64,000 nt of DNA, taken from Oryza sativa Japonica Group (Eukaryota > Streptophyta > Magnoliopsida > Poales > Poaceae). Position 1 is the first letter of the stretch. Every line of letters starts with the position of its first letter. Where the stretch lies: positions 3,073,501 through 3,137,500 of the forward strand of contig NC_089037.1 in the NCBI RefSeq assembly GCF_034140825.1, read 5' to 3'. A program made the position numbers and the translations under genes. Of the stretch, positions 46,494 through 56,241 are shown in pieces. The notes beneath the pieces were generated by a model that was not told where the DNA came from, made no database searches, and saw only the letters and a list, made by a program, of their open reading frames with translations.

Positions 46494-47774
46494 ATGGCCG
46501 CCGCCGCCGCCGCCGCCACCACCCCCAACTCCCTCCTCCTCCGCCGCCCGGCGGCACCCAAGCCGGCCTCCGCGGCGGCCTCGCCGCTCCGTCTCCCCAC
46601 GCGGGCAGCCAGGATCTCCTGCGCGGCCGTGGCCACGCCCGCGCAGTCCTCCTCCTCCCCCGCCGCCGCCGCCGCCGACCGCGGGGTCTACAACTTCGCC
46701 GCGGGCCCGGCCACGCTGCCGCTCTCCGTGCTCCAGAGGGCGCAGGCGGAGCTCGTCGACTACCGCGGCTCCGGCATGAGCATCATGGAGATGAGCCACC
46801 GCGGGAAGGAGTTCGACGCCGCGATCAAGAAGGCGGAGGCCGACCTCCGCGCGCTCCTCGCCGTGCCCGACACCCACGAGGTGCTCTTCCTCCAGGGCGG
46901 CGCCACCTCCCAGTTCGCCGCCGCGCCGCTCAACCTCTGCGCCTCCCCCTCCGACCCCGCCGACTTCGTCGTCTCCGGGTCGTGGAGCGACAAGGCGTTC
47001 AAGGAGGCCAAGAAGTTCTCCGCCGCGTCCGTCGCCTGGTCCGGCAAGGACGGCAAGTACACCTCCCTCCCGCCCTTCGACGCCATCGAGCAGAACCCCG
47101 AGGCAAGGTTCCTCCACATCTGCTCCAACGAGACCATCCATGGCGTCGAGTTCAAGGACTACCCGGAGCCCAAGAACAAGTCGGGCATCCTCGTCGCCGA
47201 CATGTCCTCCAACTTCTGCTCCAAGCCCGTCGACGTCTCCCGCTTCGGCCTCATCTACGCCGGCGCGCAGAAGAACGTCGGCCCCTCCGGCGTCACCATC
47301 GCCATCGTCCGCAAGGACCTCGTCGGCAGCGCGCAGCCCATCACCCCGGTGATGCTCGACTACAAGACGCACGCGGACAACGCCTCCCTGTACAACACCC
47401 CGCCGTGCTTCGCCATCTACATCTGCGGCCTCGTGTTCGAGGACCTGCTCGCGCAGGGCGGCCTCGCCGAGGTCGAGAAGAAGAACGCCCACAAGGCCGG
47501 CATCCTCTACGACGCCATTGATGCCAGCGGCGGATACTACATCTGCCCCGTGGAGAAATCCGTGCGATCGCTGATGAATGTGCCGTTCACCCTCGCCAAG
47601 GGTGGGGATTTTGAGAAGCAGTTCATCGCCGAGGCGGCCAAGGAGGGAATGGTGCAGCTCAAGGGGCACAGGTCGGTCGGCGGCGTGCGCGCCTCCATCT
47701 ACAACGCCATGCCGCTCGCCGGTGTGGAGAAGCTCGTCGCGTTCATGAAGGATTTCCAAGCCAGGAACCCTTAA
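46494..47774 (+). CDS. PSAT1: Phosphoserine aminotransferase, chloroplastic
   Basis: Converts 3-phosphohydroxypyruvate and glutamate to 3-phosphoserine and 2-oxoglutarate, the second step of the phosphorylated serine pathway, using PLP in the plastid. It is a single exon of 426 aa. Residues 1-~62 are rich in Ala, Ser, Pro and Arg without acidic residues, a typical transit peptide. The mature part starts near [12 protein letters not shown] and includes [34 protein letters not shown] and [18 protein letters not shown]. The PLP lysine is Lys260 in [13 protein letters not shown]. The C terminus carries the family's [15 protein letters not shown]. Strong GC bias opens long false frames on the other strand. 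Absence of introns is usual for this plant gene as I recall. AATAAA at 48002 may be its polyadenylation signal. Confidence 0.95.
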   Translation: MAAAAAAATTPNSLLLRRPAAPKPASAAASPLRLPTRAARISCAAVATPAQSSSSPAAAAADRGVYNFAAGPATLPLSVLQRAQAELVDYRGSGMSIMEMSHRGKEFDAAIKKAEADLRALLAVPDTHEVLFLQGGATSQFAAAPLNLCASPSDPADFVVSGSWSDKAFKEAKKFSAASVAWSGKDGKYTSLPPFDAIEQNPEARFLHICSNETIHGVEFKDYPEPKNKSGILVADMSSNFCSKPVDVSRFGLIYAGAQKNVGPSGVTIAIVRKDLVGSAQPITPVMLDYKTHADNASLYNTPPCFAIYICGLVFEDLLAQGGLAEVEKKNAHKAGILYDAIDASGGYYICPVEKSVRSLMNVPFTLAKGGDFEKQFIAEAAKEGMVQLKGHRSVGGVRASIYNAMPLAGVEKLVAFMKDFQARNP

Positions 47775-49637
47775 TTTGACTCATGGTGGTTATGGTATTT
47801 TGATGCTGTCTTCAGTAGGAATGGTCTCTGTTCTTCATCATAGCATAATTAGGCTCCTTGCAAGAGCTGCTTTGCGCGTAAGAGATTTTCGATCCATCTG
47901 TTGTATCGGTACCAGTAACTATTTCGCGATGCTGCTGCTACTGCTTTTCATGTGTTCATGGGATCTCATTCCCATTTTGTGCCATTGAATGTTAGTATGG
48001 GAATAAAGGTAGATTCTTAGCTATCTGAGAGGAGTATATGCTGATGCTGATGCATAATAACAAGGTTGCTTGGTCTTCTTGTGTGATCATTTCTGCTTAG
48101 TTTTTCTTGTGTAATCATTTTCTCCTTTGAGAAATATTTGCCGATGACTGTTCATTCGGATCATGTAAGATTGTTCTACCAGAAAATCTTTAGATTGGGG
48201 GTGAAATGTTAAATTACCGGTAACTTTCGTGATGCTGCTTCTGTTCCTGTTTGATCTCATTCCCGTGTCGTTCATGCTGTCTCTTGATTCAGTGCTTATG
48301 TAACAATGTACAATTTTTAGCTCGGTTACAGTTCTGTCAAAACAAACAAGTTTGGTTGGTTCTGATGTTTTATCATTTCCTTATAGAGACTTATCGACAA
48401 TCATTCATTCGGTTTATGTAAGATTCTTCCAGCAGAAAATTCTTCAGATTGGGATGCAATATCCAGGTTGTTGTTAGTATTCATGGTCTGGAGGTTGGTG
48501 AGCAAGTTCTTGAGTTTGGTGGCGAAGAGTATTTTTACTTGTTGCTGTGTCTCAGTCTGGAGTGGACTGGACTCACTCAGAGATGAGTGCGACAGCTTCT
48601 TGTTGCAAGCCAACAAATTCTAAACAAAAATGTCATTTAACTTCGAAATTTCAAACCGCACGTTTGGTAAATCTGCCTTAAAGCCAGGAGTACCAAAGGT
48701 GACTACGATCAAATCACAAAGAAAGTGTATTTGACTTTGTTCTGTCAATACTTAAGCAGAGCAGCAACAATCCTTTTTGAATACCTCGATATGTCAAACT
48801 TGTACTGTACTAGTTTGTCATCCTTGTTCATTTGATTATGTTTTCTAGTTGTGTTTCTACAATAAAGCTGTAAGCTGTTTAGTTCCAGTCCCATGTTGAT
48901 CGGTTGATGCATCTTTCTTTATAGAGACGTGAGGAATCCCAAATGCATTGGTTGCCTTTCTGAATCTTCGGCGTTTTCAAGTGAGAGGATCACTGGGGTA
49001 TACTAGTACCACTTGGTAATCATATGACGTCATCGATGATTAATCCCCCGTTTGGACTCTTCGTTTGGTATTGCTAATCTATTCGGCCGAGTGGATATTT
49101 CTGTGGCACCTTTCTGAATTTCTAATATAATTTTGGATCTTTTGTTAATTCTTTTACGTGTTTTGAGCCAGAATAAGTTCAGGAATTTTGTGAGTCACCA
49201 ATTACCCCTGGAATAGCTGCCATCAGAAAGCAAATGCTCTGCTTGCTTAGTATCACTGTCAGAAGTATGTAGTATTTAGATGGATATTAGGATAGGATTA
49301 ATCTGTATTGGGTCCTTTTAACAAGAGAAGGTTATACTCCAATAATAAGAAGCAAAAGGTCTAAGAAATACTTACTATCGAAATATAGTAATCTAGTATT
49401 CAATTAGACAATGTTCAGATTCATAAAATAATTAGACAATGTTCAGATTTATAAAATTGTTTAGATTCGTAATACTATATATAATGCCTAGGACCGCAGA
49501 AGTAAGAAGAGCACCTGCTAGCTAGCTGTTCATGCTGATTTCTGAATCTTCAGAAATCAATTAATCCAGTCGTGATAGAAAATTTTTAATTCGGCCCAAA
49601 ATGAATGGCACATTGAATCGTAGGCCCAAATATCAAA
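47775..49637. other. 3' flank of PSAT and AT-rich intergenic DNA
   Basis: It contains the PSAT 3' UTR and a diverged tandem duplication (47910-48470). A short ATTAGACAATGTTCAGATT repeat occurs twice at about 49403 and 49431. No gene is recognised. Confidence 0.45.
47910..48470 (+). repeat. Diverged tandem duplication after PSAT
   Basis: Two ordered blocks occur twice. GGTAACT-like, TTCGCGATGCTGCT and GGATCTCATTCCC-like phrases at 47915-47975 recur at 48220-48265. The CATTCGGATCATGTAAGATT, CCAGAAAATC, TAGATTGGG run at 48152-48205 recurs as CATTCGGTTTATGTAAGATT, CAGCAGAAAATTC, CAGATTGGG at 48407-48455. The unit is about 250-300 bp, beginning within the PSAT 3' UTR. Confidence 0.6.
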
Positions 49638-49977
49638 GGAATAAGTTCACCTGAGGTCCCTTAACTTGTTAACGAATCCAATTTTCGTCCTTCAACCGGA
49701 AAACCAGATACGACAGGTCCCTCAACTATCAAAACCGGTGCAGATGAGGTCCCTCAGCGGTTTTGATGGCGGTTTTAGCTGACGTGGCGCCTATGTGGCT
49801 AATTTGACTCGGTATTCGTCCCACGTGGCATTGACGTGGCGCTTACATGGCAATTCTATCCCCGAAAAATAATAAAAACTATGGGCCCACATGTCAGTTA
49901 AAAAAAGTGGGCCCCCACAAGTCAGTGCTCTCTCTCTCTCTCTCACACTCTTCTCATCTGGACCCTTGCCGTCGACT

Positions 49978-50705
49978 TCACTTCGAGGCGTTCGGGCTGC
50001 CGCCGCTCGTCCCGTCCCTCGACCCGGCCGTCAACATGAGCAGCCTTGCCGCTGGCGCATGCTTCGCCTCCGCCGGCGCCGGCTACGACAATGCCACCTC
50101 TGATCTTTTTGTTAGCCTTCCATTAGAGCAAAACGATAGCTAGCTTAGCTACATTTTCATGGTGTTCTTAGGTGACATCACACATGACATCCATGGAGTA
50201 ATTTTGTGAGGTCGCGTCGTGCATCGGTGCTGCCGATGTGGAAGGAGCTGGACTACTTCAAGGAGTACGCGGCGAGGCTTCAAAGCTTCCGGGGGGACGA
50301 CGACGCGGCGGCGGCGGCAACGCTGTCGGAGGCGCTCTACATCGTCAGCATGGGCACCAACGACTTCCTCGAGAACTACTACGCCATGGCGCGCGCCCAA
50401 GCGGCGGAGTACTCCACGGCGGCGGCGTACGGCGACTACCTCCTCGGCATCGGCGCATCGCCGAGTCGTACTCGTTCGTCCGCGAGCTGCACGCGCTCGG
50501 TGCCCGCAAGGTCGACCTTAACGGCCTCCCGCCCATGGGCTGCCTCCCGCTGGAGCGCGCCACGGGGAGCGGCGGCGCGTGTACCGACGAGAAAAACACC
50601 GTCGTCGAGCGCTTCAACGTCGGCCTCCAGGACATGATCGCGAGGCTCAACGACGAGCTCGGCGACGGCGAGATGATCGTGTACGGCGACGTGTACAGGC
50701 CGGTG
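49978..50705 (+). pseudogene. Captured GDSL esterase/lipase gene fragment
   Basis: Two exon-like pieces with family signatures. The first, about 49978-50110, reads FEAFGLPPLVPSLDP and ACFASAGAGYDNATSDLF. It is followed by intron-like AT-rich sequence. The second, about 50220-50705, has PMWKELDYFKEYAARLQ, YIVSMGTNDFLENYY (the GxND block), then ELHALGARKV, GLPPMGCLPLE and ARLNDELGDGEMIVYGDVY. The frame shifts near 50450, about where GDSL genes have an intron. The N-terminal GDS serine block and the C-terminal Asp-His block are absent, so no active lipase could be made. It lies wholly inside the Pack-MULE. Confidence 0.8.
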
Positions 50706-50724
50706 GCCGCCGGCGGCGTACGGG

Positions 50725-50925
50725 GTGGAGAACGTAGGCAACAGCACCGTGCCCACGCGGGTCAACCGGCGGCGGCTCACCTGTGCCATCTGCTTCGACA
50801 TGTTCGCCCCCGGTAGGATGAGGTCGGCGGGGTGCTCCCACAGTCCCACTACAACTGCATCGCTTCGGTGCCCGGACCCGTCCTGCTCAGTCGCCGGCGG
50901 AGGCGAGCGCGGCGACCGTTCCTGA
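50725..50925 (+). pseudogene. Captured RBR (Ariadne-like) ubiquitin ligase gene fragment
   Basis: Directly after the lipase piece, a new frame reads ENVGNSTVPTRVNRRRLTC, then CAICFDMFAPGRMRSAGCSH and, after a gap, LRCPDPSC. C-x2-C with a following C-x-H pattern matches the first RING of plant RBR (Ariadne-type) E3 ligases, and the LRCPDPSC phrase lies a little further on in that family, as I recall it. The stretch between these two (the FCxxCW part) is missing. It is a fragment within the Pack-MULE. Confidence 0.6.
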
Positions 50926-51659
50926 GGAGGGCGCGGGGGCGGAAGACGGTGCTGGAGAACGGCCACCGGAGGCCGAGGCAAGGGGGAAGCGGCGGCGGCG
51001 GCGGGAACATGCGGAGGCGGCGGAGGCAGGCACGGCAGGTGACGAGGAGAGGGCAGCGGCAGCCGGCGGTAGGCCCATGGGGGCGGGAGTGGAGGAGGCC
51101 GCGCCTCGACGCTGTCCGCATCTCCGCCGGTGAGAGGAGAGAGGAAAGGGGAGAGATGTGAAGATAGGTGAGATGGGGAGAGAGGAGGAGGAAGAGGAGG
51201 GGATTGAGATAAGAAGAGTGAGTGAGAGAGAGCTGACATGTGGGACCCACTTGGGGCCCACCAGTTTTTTTTAACTGACATGTGGGCCCATGGTTTTTTA
51301 TTATTTTCAGTGATAGAATTGCCACATAAGCGCCACGTCAAATGCCATGTAGGTGCCACGTCAGCCAAAACCACCATCAAACCGCGGAGGGATCTCATCT
51401 GCACCGGTTTTAATAGTTGAGGGACCCGTTGTATCTGGTTTTTCGGTTGAAGGATGAAAATCAGATTCGTTGACAAGTTAAGGGACCTCAGATAAGCTTA
51501 TGCCAATATCAAAAGATAAGGCCCAAAGTACCCTACCCTCTAGGCCCAAATCTTCCGCCATAATGCTCCGGCCCACTAAACGAGACGCGGGCTTACCGCG
51601 ACGCGGTGTGCGTACATCGTAAGCAGCGGGCTCCTCCGCTTAAAAGCTAAGCTCCCCAA

Positions 51660-51665
51660 TATAAA
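51660..51665 (+). promoter_or_regulatory. TATA box of the LOS4-like gene
   Basis: TATAAA 135 bp upstream of the start codon and 155 bp from the end of the Pack-MULE. It predicts a leader of about 100 nt. Confidence 0.6.
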
Positions 51666-51794
51666 CCGCAGTCAGGGCGAAAAAAAGAAAGAAAGAAAAA
51701 AAACAAACGCGAACCGACTGCGAGTAGTAAGTAAGGCTAAGCATCCGTCTCCCCCCTTCTCGATTGTTCTCGATCTGCGGCGGCGGCGGCGGCG

Positions 51795-54700
51795 ATGGCC
51801 GACGGCGGGAAGCCCCCGACGCCGGAGAAGAAGTCGTGGGCCGACGTAGAGGAGGAGGAGGAGGCCAAGGCGAAGGCGGCCGCGGCGGCGGAGGCGGCCT
51901 CCTCGTCTTCGTCGAACGAGCCGGCGGTGGACGCGCAGGCGAAGCAGATTGAGGCGCTGTCTCTCTCCGTGCCGGAGGAGCATGGCGGCAGCGGCGGCGG
52001 CGGGGACGACCAGGGCCCGCCTCTCCTCGACGACTCGGATGAGTCCCAAATCCAAGCCGTAAGTTCCGCGTCGGCGCTAGTGCTGGGTGGCCAATCTCGG
52101 TGGAGTCGGGAGCTGCTTTCTAGGGTAGTTTGGTTGACCGGCCGATTGATTTCGAGGTGTTCCTGCTCAGGTGACCTCGGGCGGCACGGTGTACGAGTCG
52201 GCGGCGGCCTTCGAGGATCTGAAGCTGACGCCGGAGCTGCTCAAGGGGCTCCACGACGAGATGGGGTTCAGCCGGCCGAGTAAGATCCAGGCGGTGACCC
52301 TCCCCATGATCCTCACGCCGCCATACAAGGACCTGATCGCGCAGGCGCACAACGGCTCCGGGAAGACCACCTGCTTCGTCCTCGGCATGCTCAGCCGCGT
52401 CGACCCTAACCGGAAGGTCACGCAGGCCATCTGCATCTGCCCCACCAGGGAGCTTGCCCAGCAGGTTGATTGAGCACACATACTTCTATTATGTGCTAGT
52501 ATGTGGATTTTTTTCTTTTCTTGTTATGGATGTGCACACTGTAATGTACTCTGTTTGTTTTATTGTGATTTGCAGAATAAATCGGTGCTTATGAGAATGG
52601 GGAAGTTTACTGGCATTACCTGTGCATGTGCGATCCCACCGGCTCAGAAAGATTATGTGCCGATCGCTAAAATGCCAAAGATTACTGACCAGGTGGTGAT
52701 CGGCACTTCTGGGACACTTATGAAGTGGATTAATCATAAGAAGATCTTGACAAATGATATCAAGATACTTGTGTTTGATGAGGCAGACCATATGCTTGCC
52801 GAGGTATGGATGAGTTCTATTGCTGTTCCTCTATCCAAAACTTGTGTATGCCCATTGCCCAATGTTGTTTTCTATTATTTATTTTGTTATTATTAGGAGA
52901 ACGCCTCGTGTTTAGTTATTAGGGACATTTGGGTTAGATATTAATCTTATGGAAAGAGATAATTGATTATTGCAATTTCTAAGCTGTATAGGAATTGGGA
53001 ACAATGAAGCAAAAACTGCCATAAGCTCGATTTGTTGTAAGATTTTTTTTTTTGACTTAACAAGAATAATGGTGGCTTCATGATGATTGATTTTCTTACT
53101 CGAAGTGGCATACCAAAGATTATCTATGGCCTGTATACACAGTACGTGGTGTTTCCATTGATATTACAGATCGGGTCTGGTTGGGATGTAAAAAGGCTTA
53201 ATGTTTTTTTCAACTACTATATTTGCCACTGGTTTGTGCAGCATTGCATTATATTCATTATTAAGAAAAATGAAAAAAATAATAATGTATTGGTCCATTG
53301 TTGCTACAGTATGGTTCTGATTCGAACGGAAAATTGCTTCATGTTTTTCAGTAGATCAAATGATATTAGCCTTTCCTAATAGAAAAATATTTTGGTATTT
53401 GCATATGTATTATCTAGATTAGAAGAGATTCATTCATATGGTTATGTTTTACATTTGGTAAGACATAATCCCTCACATGACTAAACATTTGTTTAAAATT
53501 GATGTTGCTCGTATGTTTCATACTTCATATCTGCTTATGCACTCGATGAGTTTATGTATTATGAGTTGAATAGCTTTATTTTCACGCAATCTAACTTCAC
53601 ATTATAAATTTCATAAAGTCCAATTCCTTATAATGGTGAATGCATTCTCGCAGGATGGCTTCAGGAGTGATTCTGAAAGGATTATGAGGGATATACAAAG
53701 AAGCGCTGGTGGCTGTCAGGTAACATTTTTCTGGTCACTTTTAACTTCCTTTGCTTGAGTAGGTCCGTCACATGAAACAGCTTGAATGCTCCTTATAGAA
53801 GGCGATCTGGATACAGTTTGAAATCAGATATGAGGTTAATATGTCCATTCTGTGTTAAGAGGATGTTTTAGGAGAAGCATTTTCCTATAGTCTGCAAGTA
53901 TACATGTAAATATGCAATTGCTTATTCAAGAACTCCAACCAATGCTTATGATGTAATTGGAGAACTCCTTTGCTTGCTTGCAAGTAGTGGAAAGAGGGTC
54001 TAATTTTAAATTTTTTGGCCATTGATGATTTTTTTTTTTGACCAAGGGCAGCCATTGATGATTTTATCTGGTTTGTTCAGCAATTTTGCAAGATCATTCA
54101 GATGATCCCAAATATACCTTTTGAGTTTTAAACTAGTCTTTTCCATGTCATGTGATCATGTGTGGAGTTGATTGTCCAATGTGTGGAGTTGTTATTTATT
54201 ATTTGAACTGATGGCTGTCAGGTGCTTCTCTTTTCTGCGACATTCAATGAGAGAGTTAAAGATTTTGTTACAAGGGTCATTAAGGATGGGAATCAAATAT
54301 TTGTGAAGAAGGAAGAGCTTACTTTGGAAAAAGTCAAGCAATATAAAGTTCAAGTCCCTGATGAAAGGGCAAAAATAGCAGTCATAAAGGACAAGATTTT
54401 TGAGTTTGGACAAAAAGTTGGACAGGTTATCATTTTTGTTAGAACAAAGCAAAGTACTAAGGATGTCCACAATGCTTTGACATTAGAGGACTATGTATGC
54501 TCCTCGATTCAAGGATCCCTTGACCAATCAGAGAGGGAAAAGATAATACAGGAATTCAAAAATGGGTACACCAAGGTTCTTATATCAACTGATGTTCTTG
54601 CTCGAGGTTTCGACCAAGCACAGGTACTATTTGTGTTTGTTGACTTTATACTTGAGCAAGTGTAAATCTTTTCTAACATTCTTCCTTTGAAAGGTTAACC

Positions 54701-55589
54701 TCGTCATCAATTATGACATGCCAATCAAGTTTGGCACAAGAGATGAACCTGATTATGAAGTGTACCTGCACAGAATTGGCAGAGCTGGTCGCTTTGGCCG
54801 AAAAGGTGAAATTATTTCTTTGGTTCTCTTTTGTCCAAAAAGGAAAAAAAAATGTCGTGGTTATAATTCAATGTTTAGTAAGTCTTCGATTAATAAATAA
54901 TGAGAAATAGTCAATATCAGAGGTGGCCTTTATAAGGTATGTTGAATTGCTGATCAACAATTTCGGCTGATGGATCCAAGTTCTAAGAGGTCTTAGCTGA
55001 GCAAACCTGTCTTGTGGTGCTGACAAATCTTGCCTATGTCTAGTCGAATACTTAACATAATGTATGTGTCTTAGACTGTAAGTTGAGCCTGAGCTTTTCA
55101 GCTGTTTTCTGTGGATAAGATAGAATGTAAGTGGCTTGGTCAATTATACCAGGTCATCTTTCTATGATGGGCAATGATGTGTCTTCTGGTGCTTATAATC
55201 AAATTTTTCTGGACTTATTTCATGGTTTATGTGTTTAACATTGATAGGGCTTGTAGACCAAGTGATGCTAGGCCAACCAAACACCTATTCAAATTCAGCC
55301 CTTCTATATTTTAGTACATATTCTGTAGCTTATATTCTTAACTTTGTCATTGCTGGTGCAGGAGCTGTTTTCAACTTGCTATGCGGCGAAACAGATAACA
55401 CTGTGATGAGAAAGATTGAGACCTACTTCCAGCACAATGTTCCTGAGGTGTGTAACTGCAAGATGCATATGCCAGTATCTTGTGCTCCTAAGCATTAGCT
55501 TATTGTGTTCTGTTCATTTGTAGGTTCGTAATTGGCAAAGCGAGGAAGATTTTGAAAGAGCTCTGAAGGATGCCGGCTTGGTTGAGTAA
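51795..55589 (+). CDS. LOS4: DEAD-box RNA helicase, LOS4/DBP5-type (mRNA export)
   Basis: ATP-dependent helicase that remodels mRNPs at the cytoplasmic face of the nuclear pore during mRNA export; its plant form is LOS4 (RH38). Exons: 51795-52058, 52171-52464, 52576-52803, 53654-53719, 54222-54623, 54694-54805, 55362-55447, 55524-55589, giving 505 aa. The N terminus is acidic and Ala/Ser-rich. The core has the Q motif with Gln128 (SRPSKIQ), Walker A AHNGSGKT at 147-154, PTRELAQQ at 179-186, DEAD at 254-257, SAT at 289-291, [10 protein letters not shown], and HRIGRAGR at 444-451. The C-terminal end ([19 protein letters not shown]) is typical of DBP5. Every motif is present and all exons join in phase. 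The start is the first ATG after the TATA box. Confidence 0.95.
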
Positions 55590-56241
55590 CACCATTGGAA
55601 ATATGGCATCAGATGCGCTCTTCACTTGTGACGAACAGGCGCGTGATATTTACCAGCTGAAACAGCTTCTAAAGCAAAGCAATCGAGCTTCTTGAGCTCA
55701 TCCTTGGTTATTATGTCGAGAGCTGTGAATTCTGTTAAAGGGACTCATCCAAACAATTTTGATGCTATGAGCTTATATGAAGCAAAGGTGTTCCTTCGCT
55801 ATTTCGTGGGAACTTGTTGCCAGGACTAGATCTACACTTGCATTATACTCTGTTACTTCGTGTACTTAACTGGGAACCTGTTTTGGTTTTTATGGCTTTG
55901 TCGTCGAGATGCGGTCACCGGTGTACGTTACGCCCTTGTGAAAAAACTGGAAACCTCTTTCTGGGTCAGTGTACTTGTACACTTGCGCCATTGTTTAGTT
56001 GCATGTACGATGTTTCTTTCTGCGTCAGCTGTAAGTGTACACTTGATTTATTGTTTAGTTCCATGTACCATGTTCTTTTTCCTGTTCTCTGTACACTTGG
56101 CCACGCTGATACATGAGATGCACCACTATCTCTTCCTGCATGCTATCGCTTTCAGCGTGTTTCTTGTTTCAAAGAACAATTCGTGTATAAATTGGTCGCC
56201 TTTTTCACTGTCGTAATAATGAAAAAAAAATAGAGAAGAAG
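55590..56241. other. 3' flank shared by convergent genes
   Basis: 3' UTR of the helicase gene and, on the other strand, of the PnsB2-like gene. A CTTGTACACTTG-like phrase repeats three times between 55970 and 56100, making a short irregular repeat. No gene is recognised. Confidence 0.45.

Larger units (their letters stand above)
49638..51504. mobile_element. Pack-MULE with captured GDSL lipase and RBR ligase gene pieces
   Basis: An 1,867-bp Mutator-like element with a perfect 9-bp target duplication, AATATCAAA, at 49629-49637 and 51505-51513. Terminal inverted repeats are about 300 bp: the left begins GGAATAAGTTCACCTGAGGT, and the right read in reverse begins GGCATAAGCTTATCTGAGGT. They stay similar through TGACGTGGC and GGGCCCACATGTCAGTT to a CTCTCTCTC stretch near 49950 and 51210. 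No transposase is present. The 1.2-kb GC-rich interior carries fragments of two unrelated host genes, which defines a Pack-MULE. Its right end lies 155 bp from the TATA box of the LOS4-like gene, so its interior or repeats could affect that promoter. Confidence 0.9.

Noticed and set aside
46431-47759. A 442-codon open frame on the minus strand across PSAT
   Set aside because: It is a mirror of the PSAT coding sequence caused by G/C-ending codons. It is Glu/Val/Gly/Arg-biased, matches no family, and PSAT in the forward frame is full length with all its motifs.
50436-51476. A 346-codon minus-strand frame in the Pack-MULE
   Set aside because: Mixed Pro/Arg/Leu-rich sequence running through both the terminal repeat and captured DNA. 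The GDSL and RBR signatures are on the other strand.
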